DNA from: Saprospiraceae bacterium
GTDB taxonomy: Bacteria > Bacteroidota > Bacteroidia > Chitinophagales > Saprospiraceae
Length of the DNA stretch: 5,745 bases
Direction of reading: 5' to 3'
Assembly: GCA_007134625.1 (NCBI GenBank)
Contig: SLKL01000009.1
Span: forward strand, 1-5,745
The translations under genes were made by a program, and so were the position numbers. Position 1 is the first letter of the stretch; each line of letters opens with the position of its first letter. Below the pieces are notes generated by a model. It did not search any database and was not told the origin of the DNA. It saw nothing but the letters and a program-made list of their open reading frames with translations. Below, piece by piece: positions 1-5,745 of the stretch.

Positions 1-211
1 CAAATACTACTAACCAATACTTTTTATATAATTTTTTTATTTAATGTGATTAAATTTCCTCACCTCCAGATTTCATAGCAATTATTTTGCACCTATTTTT
101 ATACAGTTCTGTTATGCATTCAGTTAAACATTTGTAATTTTACCCTAAGATTTATTAGCAGCCCGTTAATAACATCTTTAATTGAACCAAAAAATTCAAA
201 GCACCAGCAGA
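1..211. other. AT-rich intergenic leader upstream of the protease gene
   Basis: This stretch has no convincing coding frame and is strongly AT-rich, with T-runs around 21-41. It presumably holds the promoter of the protease gene. I looked for the Bacteroidota sigma-A pattern (TTG, about 20 bases, then TAnnTTTG). I found only a one-mismatch -7-like box at 127-134 (AACATTTG), without a properly spaced TTG upstream, so no promoter is placed. No hairpin, riboswitch or tRNA was recognised. Confidence 0.5.
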
Positions 212-3200
212 ATGAATAACATATTTACTTTTACCACTTTTCAGCCTGTCGTGAAGACATTGTCATTAATCCTTTTTTTCGCGATTTTAAATTCACCCTT
301 TGGAAAAACACAGGACATTGATTACAGAACGGGAGAGTTTCTGGTACAGCTGGTTGATGGCGCCGACCACGTTATACTTGCTAGAGATCTCGGAGACTTT
401 GAAGGAAGGGTCACCTCTTTTAAGAAAAAAAAGAGACTTACCCCACATGCGGAGATGTATTCATTTACCTTCGATTATGGTCAGATACATCAATCTAGAT
501 TCCTTGAGGTGGTAAAAAACCATCCCTCTGTTTTAGCTGCGCAATTGAACAAAAGAACAAGGTTTAGGGCTGAGGAACCCAATGATCCGCTTTTTGCTGA
601 TCAGTGGCACCTATTTAATACCGGTCAATCCGGTGGACTTGCCGGTGCGGATATTTCTATTCTGGAAGCATGGGAAATAACAACCGGTGGCACCACACTT
701 AATGGAGACACTATCGTCATAGCAGTTATTGACGATGGAATCGCTTTAGACCACCCTGAATTAGAGGGTATGCTATGGAAAAACAAGTTTGAGATCGAGG
801 GTTCAGGTATGGATGACGACGGCAACGGCTATATTGATGACATATATGGATGGAATACTTTTTCTAACAGCGGTGTAGTCAGTGGCAACTTTTTAGGAGG
901 TCATGGCACCCCGGTAAGTGGAATGATAGGAGCTGTCACCAATAATGAAGAAGGAATAGCGGGTACTAATTGGAATATTCAACTCATGACCATTGTTGGT
1001 GGTGACGGCTTTGAATCCAATGCTATTGAATCCTATTCTTATGCTTTAACCCAAAGAAAAATTTACGATGAGACCAATGGTGAACGAGGAGCTTATGTAG
1101 TAGCCACCAACTCCTCATGGGGTGTTGATAGAGGGAATCCTGCAGATTCTCCTTTATGGTGTTCTTTTTATGACACCCTTGGTGTCCATGGTATATTGAG
1201 TGTTGCTGCGACAACCAATAGAAACTTTAATGTAGATGAAGTGGGTGATATACCAACGGGTTGTAATAGTCCTTATCTCATTTCTGTTACAGCAACTACC
1301 AGAAATGATCAGCGTGGAAATACAGGATACGGAGCAAATTCTATTGAACTTGCAGCACCTGGAATACAGGTAACAAGTTTAAGACGTAATGGTGGATATT
1401 TTTCTACCAGTGGAACATCCTATGCCTCTCCATTGGTGGCAGGTGTAATTGGTTTGATGTATTCAGTACCTTGCGAGGGATTCAATCAGGTATTAAGAAC
1501 TGATCCGTCCTGGGCAGCGCAAATGGTACGGGAATCTATTTTACAGGGTGTGGACCAACTTCCCCACCTTCAGAATGAAACCATAAGTGGAGGCAGGCTG
1601 AATGCACGGTCTTCTATAGACCATTTATTGGATTTATGTTCCACTACACCGGCACCCATCGATGTAGTAGTTAGTGGTCAGGATACCACCGTCCTCAGAA
1701 TAGATTGGACTGAAGTAACAGGAACAGAAAGAGTTGATCTCAGATATAGAGTGGACAGCAGTGATTGGGTTGTTCTTGAAGATGTAGAATCTCCATTCTT
1801 CCTGGATCTTGAGTTTTGTTCTTTTTATGAAATAGAAATAAGAGCCATCAGCCCACTGGGTGAGGGTGAGTGGGAGCCCGTTGAATCCTTTAAGTCCGTC
1901 GGCTGCTGTGAAACCCCATCTGAATTTGAAATCACTTTTGAAGACCCCAATACTGCAACGATAAGCTGGAATGAAATTTTGCCGGCTTTCGAATACGTCG
2001 TCCGATTCAGAGCATATGGTGATGAATTCTGGCAAATAACTGACTTATGGATTCCCAATTCTATCACTTTTGAAGATCTGCTGGCATGCCATATATACGA
2101 ATTTCAGGTTCAGGCGAGATGTGATACGGGTTTTACCGCTTTCTCTGATATTATGATACTTGAAACACCTGAGTGCACCAATTGCGACAGACTTGATCAT
2201 TGTATTCCGGTAGTAGAAAATACAGAGTTTGACTGGATAGATTCTATCTTTTTAGGTAATGATACCTTACCGGTACCTGGAAGGAATGTCCCCTACTCTG
2301 CTGAGGTTTCAGATATCACTTCCATTATCACTATGGGTGACACCATTGCTATTCGCATTAAACCGGAAGTAATCGGAGAGCCTGTTTTGCAATATTTTAA
2401 AGTGTGGTTGGATCTCGACCGAAATGGATTATTCACCGGTAATGAAGTAATCATCGACCCGATGAGGGCAACTGCTGAAGCATTAGACACCTTCTTTATC
2501 ATTCCATTACACGAAGACATAGCACCCGGACATGTCCGTATGAGAGTGGCCATGCAATTTGTGGAAAATGCAGATAGTCTTCCTGCATTCGGTCCATGTG
2601 ATTCAATTAGTTTTGGTCAGGTAATTGATTATTGTCTTCTACTCCACGAACCATTCTTTGAATGTCCCGAAATCATCGAAGCGGAAGCTGTTGTCGTAGA
2701 AGGCACAAGCATACTCGCCCAATGGGATTGGATTGAAAATGCTCTGGCTTACAACATCCGCCACCGTCCGCTGAATGCCTCAGAATGGGAGGAGGATGCC
2801 ACACCCAATACAAATTATCTCATATCCGGTCTCGACCCATGTCAACCTTATGAGGTGCAGATACGATCTATTTGTCCTTACGACACTAGTCAATATACTA
2901 TGTCATTTATCCTTTTCACTGAATGTCCAAACAATGTAGTCGAAATCAGCGATGAGGATATCTTCGATGCGACATTATACCCCAACCCATTTATTTCTGA
3001 AGCTTTTTTAAGACTTAGAAACATTGGAGAGAGACCATCTCAGGGCAGCATAAGGATTTTTGATTTGTATGGAAGACAAGTGGGCGCTGCAACACCATTC
3101 AATCTGACTGAATCGGCAGAAATGAATATCAAACTAGATCAATTGAGCACCTATCCACCGGGTATGTACTTGATTGAAATTGCTGATGGCCACAGAAGAA

Positions 3201-3226
3201 AGGTTTTGCGTCTTGTTAAGCAGTAG
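212..3226 (+). CDS. Secreted S8 (subtilisin-like) serine protease with FN3 and GEVED domains and a T9SS type A sorting domain
   Basis: This is a predicted exported endopeptidase of 1004 residues, numbered from the ATG at 212. Residues 1-34 form a signal peptide with a hydrophobic core (LSLILFFAIL). Residues 35 to about 125 look like a propeptide. The S8 domain starts near NDPLFADQWHL (124-134). Its triad is complete: Asp174 (VIDDG), His231 (HGTPVSG) and Ser403 (GTSYASP). Asn336 in AATTN is the likely oxyanion residue. DDDGNGYIDD (201-210) resembles a calcium loop. FN3-like domains span about 481-565, 566-655 and 818-905, each with the pattern Cys-x-x-Tyr-Glu followed by a second Cys. A GEVED domain (about 663-810) ends in GQVIDY in place of GEVEDY. 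The tail from YPNPF (923-927) to PPGMYLIEI and RRKVLRLVKQ is a T9SS type A sorting domain. By family knowledge the protein is exported by Sec, then by the Por system, to the surface or medium. The ATG at 212 is preferred over an in-frame TTG at 182 because it gives a normal signal peptide. No Shine-Dalgarno is seen. The substrate is unknown. Confidence 0.95.
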   Translation: MNNIFTFTTFQPVVKTLSLILFFAILNSPFGKTQDIDYRTGEFLVQLVDGADHVILARDLGDFEGRVTSFKKKKRLTPHAEMYSFTFDYGQIHQSRFLEVVKNHPSVLAAQLNKRTRFRAEEPNDPLFADQWHLFNTGQSGGLAGADISILEAWEITTGGTTLNGDTIVIAVIDDGIALDHPELEGMLWKNKFEIEGSGMDDDGNGYIDDIYGWNTFSNSGVVSGNFLGGHGTPVSGMIGAVTNNEEGIAGTNWNIQLMTIVGGDGFESNAIESYSYALTQRKIYDETNGERGAYVVATNSSWGVDRGNPADSPLWCSFYDTLGVHGILSVAATTNRNFNVDEVGDIPTGCNSPYLISVTATTRNDQRGNTGYGANSIELAAPGIQVTSLRRNGGYFSTSGTSYASPLVAGVIGLMYSVPCEGFNQVLRTDPSWAAQMVRESILQGVDQLPHLQNETISGGRLNARSSIDHLLDLCSTTPAPIDVVVSGQDTTVLRIDWTEVTGTERVDLRYRVDSSDWVVLEDVESPFFLDLEFCSFYEIEIRAISPLGEGEWEPVESFKSVGCCETPSEFEITFEDPNTATISWNEILPAFEYVVRFRAYGDEFWQITDLWIPNSITFEDLLACHIYEFQVQARCDTGFTAFSDIMILETPECTNCDRLDHCIPVVENTEFDWIDSIFLGNDTLPVPGRNVPYSAEVSDITSIITMGDTIAIRIKPEVIGEPVLQYFKVWLDLDRNGLFTGNEVIIDPMRATAEALDTFFIIPLHEDIAPGHVRMRVAMQFVENADSLPAFGPCDSISFGQVIDYCLLLHEPFFECPEIIEAEAVVVEGTSILAQWDWIENALAYNIRHRPLNASEWEEDATPNTNYLISGLDPCQPYEVQIRSICPYDTSQYTMSFILFTECPNNVVEISDEDIFDATLYPNPFISEAFLRLRNIGERPSQGSIRIFDLYGRQVGAATPFNLTESAEMNIKLDQLSTYPPGMYLIEIADGHRRKVLRLVKQ
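623..1510 (+). other. Peptidase S8 catalytic domain within the secreted protease (approximate limits)
   Basis: This is the catalytic core. The Asp box IDDG is followed by DHPEL, the His box is HGTPVSG, the segment NSSWG stands where subtilases have their NMSLG-like strand, AATTN carries the probable oxyanion Asn, and the Ser box is GTSYASP followed by LVAGV. Order and spacing match subtilases, and no triad residue is missing, so the enzyme is expected to be active. Segments such as SSWGVDRGNPADSPLWC and VDEVGDIPTGC fit my recollection of S8 proteases that are common in Bacteroidota. The outer limits are estimates. Confidence 0.85.
2960..3223 (+). other. T9SS type A C-terminal sorting domain within the secreted protease
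   Basis: The last 80 or so residues contain YPNPF, a beta-rich stretch with RIFDLYGRQV, then LSTYPPGMYLIEI and a basic end (RRKVLRLVKQ). These are the hallmarks of the Por secretion tail, which is recognised by the type IX secretion system and usually removed on the cell surface. It implies that the host has a T9SS, whose genes are not in this window. Confidence 0.92.
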
Positions 3227-3289
3227 AATACTGTTTAAACCTTTGCTGATCAATTCTATTTGATTGGTACAGATAAATAAATCAGCCCA

Positions 3290-4726
3290 ATGAAAATACT
3301 CCTTACCGGAGCTAATGGCTATATTGGCCAAAGACTTATTCCTGTTCTTCTTGAACTGGGGCATGAGTTGTATTGTGTAGTGCGGGACCCTGCGCGTTTT
3401 AGAAACAAGCACGAAATTCCAGCTAGTCACATCATTCAACTGGATTTTGGCAAGATAGAAAAAAGTACCACGCTACCCAAGGATTTGGATGTTGCCTTTT
3501 ACCTAATCCACTCTATGAGCAGTGGCGGTGATTTTGAAAAAAAGGAAAAACAAACTGCGGAGAACTTTGTACAGCTGATCGAGAACACCAATTGCAAACA
3601 AATCATTTACCTCAGCGGAATAGTTAATGCAGAGAAACTTTCCACGCATTTTCGATCCAGAAAAAATGTAGAGAAAATCCTATCCTCAGGTAAAGTTCCG
3701 GCTACTGTCCTGCGATCCGGAATTATTGTTGGTTCAGGTAGTGCATCTTTTGAAATCATCAGAGATCTGGCAGAAAAATTACCTGTCATGGTGGCTCCAA
3801 AATGGGTGAACACCAAAACGCAACCTATAGCTATACGTAACGTAATAGAGTTCCTTTGCGGGGTATTGGGTAAGGAACAGTACTTCAATAGATCTTTTGA
3901 CATCGCATCAGAGGAAATACTAACCTATCGCGAACTACTCTTAAAATACGCAAAAGTCAGGGGATTGAAGCGCTGGATTTTTACCGTACCCGTAATGACT
4001 CCCCGGCTTTCTTCTTATTGGTTGTATTTCATAACTTCCACTTCTTATAGTCTTGCTGTTAATCTGGTCAGCAGTATGAAGGTTGACGTTATTGCCAATG
4101 AAAATAAACTGTCAGAGGAGTTGGGTATAGGTCTCATCCCCTATGAAAAGGCGGTTGAATTGGCATTTCAACGAATAGGTCAAAACATGGTGCTCAGTAG
4201 CTGGAAAGATGCGTATTCAGCATCAGGTGCCGAAGCGGAGGACATCACTCAATATGCAGAGCTTCCTGAATTTGGTGTCTATCAAGATAAAAAAGTCAGA
4301 ACCATAAAAGAGGAGGACAAAGAAGACATACTCGATAAGATCTGGTCTATTGGTGGCGACAATGGTTGGTATTACGCCAATTGGTTATGGAAAATCCGCG
4401 GTCATCTGGATAAATTGAGCGGAGGCATAGGCCTGAGGAGAGGTCGCACCCATCCCACTGAAATCCACCCCGGTGATGCCCTTGACTTCTGGAGAGTAAT
4501 TGTGGCAGACAGAAAAAAAGGTAGATTACTGTTGTTTGCTGAAATGAAATTGCCCGGAGAGGCATGGCTGGAGTTCAGAATAGAAAAAAATAACGACCAA
4601 CTCCAATTGGTCCAAACCGCAATTTTCCGTCCATTGGGTGTAGCCGGTCGATTATATTGGTTCTCCGTATTGCCTTTCCACTACCCCATTTTCAATGGAA
4701 TGATCAATGAATTGGTAAAGAGGTGA
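3290..4726 (+). CDS. YbjT-like SDR family NAD(P)-binding oxidoreductase with C-terminal DUF2867 domain
   Basis: This 478-residue cytoplasmic protein has no signal peptide. The N-terminus is a Rossmann fold with the nucleotide-binding motif TGANGYIG (Gly7, Gly10, Gly13), followed by VVRDP after beta-2 and YLIHSM after beta-4. RSGIIVGSGSASFE (about 142-155) and PIAIRNV (179-185) are typical of atypical NAD(P)H-binding SDRs. The classical YxxxK pair is not seen: the expected place reads STHFRSRKNVEKIL. From about residue 330 the protein matches DUF2867, with GGDNGWYYANWLWKIRG, LRRGRTHPTE, GDALDFWRV and LPGEAWLEF. Length and domain order agree with E. coli YbjT (about 476 residues). The substrate is unknown for the family. 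The ATG at 3290 is the first residue before the beta-1/glycine motif, so the start is well supported, though no Shine-Dalgarno precedes it. The gene follows the protease by 63 bases on the same strand. Co-transcription is possible but unproven, and no functional link is apparent. Confidence 0.92.
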   Translation: MKILLTGANGYIGQRLIPVLLELGHELYCVVRDPARFRNKHEIPASHIIQLDFGKIEKSTTLPKDLDVAFYLIHSMSSGGDFEKKEKQTAENFVQLIENTNCKQIIYLSGIVNAEKLSTHFRSRKNVEKILSSGKVPATVLRSGIIVGSGSASFEIIRDLAEKLPVMVAPKWVNTKTQPIAIRNVIEFLCGVLGKEQYFNRSFDIASEEILTYRELLLKYAKVRGLKRWIFTVPVMTPRLSSYWLYFITSTSYSLAVNLVSSMKVDVIANENKLSEELGIGLIPYEKAVELAFQRIGQNMVLSSWKDAYSASGAEAEDITQYAELPEFGVYQDKKVRTIKEEDKEDILDKIWSIGGDNGWYYANWLWKIRGHLDKLSGGIGLRRGRTHPTEIHPGDALDFWRVIVADRKKGRLLLFAEMKLPGEAWLEFRIEKNNDQLQLVQTAIFRPLGVAGRLYWFSVLPFHYPIFNGMINELVKR

Positions 4727-4733
4727 GTTGACT

Positions 4734-5051
4734 TTATATCAAAGCAGCAAAAGCCATTGATCCCATTAGCATCAAAAAGAAAAATAAATTTAAAAATGCA
4801 CCCACCCATTTGCTCCAAGTCGAAGGTTCTTTACGTAAAAAACTGATCGAACTCATAACTATCCCCAATACAGAAAAGACGTAGATAGCATAAAAAATAT
4901 AGGGAGAAGGAAAATTAATATTATCCCCGACATATATTGTTCTTGGAATACTAAAAAAGACATATAGCATTAGAGCAAACGTAATTGCTGCAATGACTAA
5001 TGAAATCATTGAAAACTTCCTTGATAATTTACTTTTATCTGATGGATTCAT
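4734..5051 (-). CDS. Small three-helix membrane protein of unknown function
   Basis: This 105-residue protein has three predicted transmembrane helices, at about 13-35, 48-70 and 82-104, and no signal peptide. The N-terminus is basic (KSKLSRK), as is the loop between helices 2 and 3 (FLRKEPSTWSK). By the positive-inside rule this puts the N-terminus in the cytoplasm and the C-terminus, which ends almost at the last helix, outside. I recognise no family and no catalytic motif. The gene starts 25 bases after the stop of the antitoxin gene on the same strand, so it is probably the last gene of the toxin-antitoxin transcript. Its stop lies 7 bases from the stop of the convergent SDR gene. The ATG at 5051 has no clear Shine-Dalgarno. 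It could be an unrelated neighbour, or a membrane-located accessory of the TA pair; the sequence does not decide. Confidence 0.75.
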   Translation of the reverse strand: MNPSDKSKLSRKFSMISLVIAAITFALMLYVFFSIPRTIYVGDNINFPSPYIFYAIYVFSVLGIVMSSISFLRKEPSTWSKWVGAFLNLFFFLMLMGSMAFAALI

Positions 5052-5076
5052 TTGGTTCAGGAGTAGAATTTAGTCT

Positions 5077-5403
5077 TTAGGTTAAGGCTTTGGCTTTATG
5101 GTCAATAGAATTTAAATCGCTTAAAAATGAACTTTTATCTTTAAGCTCAAAGATTGGAACCTTATTTATTTTTAAAGCAATCTGAACGATTTTTTCAATG
5201 CTAAAATTAATTTCACCATCATTTAAAATTTGAGATACCCTGCCTTTTGATATACCTAGCAGAGCAGCTAATTCAGTTCGATTGATTTCATTTTCTTCCA
5301 TATACTCTATAATAGCGTTGTATAGACAGCTATTAATGCCTTCAACCCAATAAGAAGGTTGATTTAAAATTTTCTCACGTTTACCATCCATATTTTTCAT
5401 CAT
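5077..5403 (-). CDS. Helix-turn-helix (XRE/HigA-like) antitoxin
   Basis: This protein of up to 108 residues carries a Cro/C1-type HTH at about 26-86. TELAALLG (43-50) is the second helix, ISK the turn, and GRVSQILND the recognition helix, followed by a tail of the usual FSIEKIVQIALKIN kind. By family knowledge it binds and neutralises the upstream toxin and represses the operon through its DNA-binding domain. The N-terminal 25 residues and the Lys/Asp/Ser-rich C-terminal tail lie outside the HTH, and either could be the toxin-binding part. Three in-frame ATGs lie close together at 5403, 5400 and 5391 (MMKNM). All three overlap the end of the toxin gene, by 11 to 23 bases, so translation is probably coupled. 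Toxin before antitoxin is the HigBA order. The antitoxin role rests on this pairing plus the HTH; alone it would be only a small regulator. Confidence 0.88.
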   Translation of the reverse strand: MMKNMDGKREKILNQPSYWVEGINSCLYNAIIEYMEENEINRTELAALLGISKGRVSQILNDGEINFSIEKIVQIALKINKVPIFELKDKSSFLSDLNSIDHKAKALT

Positions 5404-5745
5404 GGTATTCTTTAATGATTTTTAGAATTGATTTAATATCTTTAAGCTGATTACTTTTTAATCCACCGGTTATTATTACCCTACCTGTTTTTTCTTCATG
5501 AAAAAGATAGACCCTAATTATATTAGATTTAACTTCATAAACCTTGCATCCTAAACTATGACCTTTAATTTCTCTAAATTTTGATCTTGGAAATCTTTTA
5601 AGGTTAGATGTTTCTTCAATAATCCTGATGGCTCCGGCCAACTTATCAAATAAATTTCCATTTTTCTCAATTTCTTCGACAAATGATTCAAAAAGACTTT
5701 GCCCATTTTTGCACAATTCATAAACACTAATTTTTGTAGTGCTTG
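5381..5745 (-). CDS. RelE/HigB-type toxin of a type II toxin-antitoxin system, 5' end beyond the window (partial)
   Basis: The visible frame holds 120 codons before the stop. The core FPRSKFREIKG, then CKVYEVKSNIIRVYLFHEE and GRVIITGGLKSNQLKDIKS, matches RelE/ParE-superfamily toxins of the Gp49/HigB kind: an alpha-helical N-terminus, then a beta-sheet with basic residues. A Lys-rich helix (SILKIIKEYHDEKYGW) ends the protein. By family knowledge such proteins are ribosome-dependent mRNA endonucleases held inactive by the antitoxin. No catalytic residue can be assigned from sequence alone. The frame contains no ATG in the expected place. A TTG at 5716 would give 111 residues, but the frame stays open to base 5745 with protein-like sequence upstream (STTKISVYEL). 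I therefore treat the gene as cut by the window edge. Its 3' end overlaps the antitoxin start. The sequence is markedly AT-rich compared with the plus-strand genes. Confidence 0.82.
   Translation of the reverse strand, partial: STTKISVYELCKNGQSLFESFVEEIEKNGNLFDKLAGAIRIIEETSNLKRFPRSKFREIKGHSLGCKVYEVKSNIIRVYLFHEEKTGRVIITGGLKSNQLKDIKSILKIIKEYHDEKYGW
5725..5741. repeat. Short inverted repeat CACTA-N7-TAGTG at the toxin 5' region
   Basis: CACTA at 5725-5729 and TAGTG at 5737-5741 are perfect inverted copies separated by ATTTTTG. If the toxin starts at the TTG at 5716, this lies just upstream and could be an operator half-site pair for the antitoxin. If the gene starts beyond the window, as seems likelier, the repeat lies inside the coding frame. 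Five-base arms arise readily by chance in AT-rich DNA. Confidence 0.25.

Noticed and set aside
1..78. Frame open from base 1 to a TAG at 76-78, possibly the end of an upstream gene
   Set aside because: It has only 25 codons and very AT-rich, low-complexity sequence, with no family resemblance. It is more likely intergenic.
86..134. Possible Bacteroidota promoter using TTTG at 86-89 and AACATTTG at 127-134
   Set aside because: The spacing of about 37 bases is far too long and the -7 box has a mismatch at its TA. It is not better than chance in AT-rich DNA.
1634..2067. Minus-strand open frames of 133 and 80 codons within the protease
   Set aside because: They are antisense to a well-supported coding region, show no recognisable domain, and match the shadow expected from that codon usage.
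3213..3245. Possible promoter for the SDR gene: TTG at 3213-3215 and AACCTTTG at 3238-3245
   Set aside because: The spacing is near the expected range, but the TA of the -7 box is missing and the -33 element is only three bases. Too weak to annotate.
3249..3264. ATCAA-N6-TTGAT hairpin between protease and SDR genes as a terminator
   Set aside because: The stem is five AT-rich base pairs and there is no T-run after it. It would not be a stable terminator.
5653..5721. Alternative minus-strand ATG at 5721 as the start of the toxin
   Set aside because: It is in a different frame from the toxin core and gives an unrelated sequence (MNCAKMGKVF), so it cannot start this protein without a frameshift.

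Overview
The window looks like chromosomal DNA from a member of the Bacteroidota, probably a free-living Saprospiraceae- or Cytophagia-like bacterium. The evidence is a large secreted protease with a C-terminal type IX secretion (T9SS, Por) sorting domain around a YPNPF motif, fibronectin-III and GEVED modules typical of that phylum, no Shine-Dalgarno sequences before the starts, and moderately AT-rich DNA. The genus cannot be named from the sequence.

Layout. Bases 1-211 are an AT-rich non-coding leader. Bases 212-3226 (+) encode a multidomain S8 (subtilisin-like) serine protease: signal peptide, propeptide, catalytic domain with an intact Asp/His/Ser triad, two FN3 domains, a GEVED domain, a third FN3 domain and a T9SS sorting domain. 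After a 63-base gap, 3290-4726 (+) encodes a YbjT-like atypical short-chain dehydrogenase fused to a DUF2867 domain. The rest lies on the minus strand and reads right to left: a RelE/HigB-type toxin (5745-5381, running off the window edge), a helix-turn-helix antitoxin overlapping it (5403-5077), and a small three-helix membrane protein (5051-4734). The last of these ends 7 bases from the stop of the convergent SDR gene. No gene-free stretch exceeds 300 bases.

How the genes relate. The protease and the SDR protein share a strand but have no evident functional link. The three minus-strand genes look like one transcription unit: toxin and antitoxin overlap by up to 23 bases, and the membrane-protein gene starts 25 bases after the antitoxin stop. 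This module is visibly more AT-rich than the two plus-strand genes, consistent with an acquired toxin-antitoxin cassette. The membrane protein as a third partner of the TA pair is the only candidate here for something undescribed, and it rests on position alone. The other genes belong to recognisable families.
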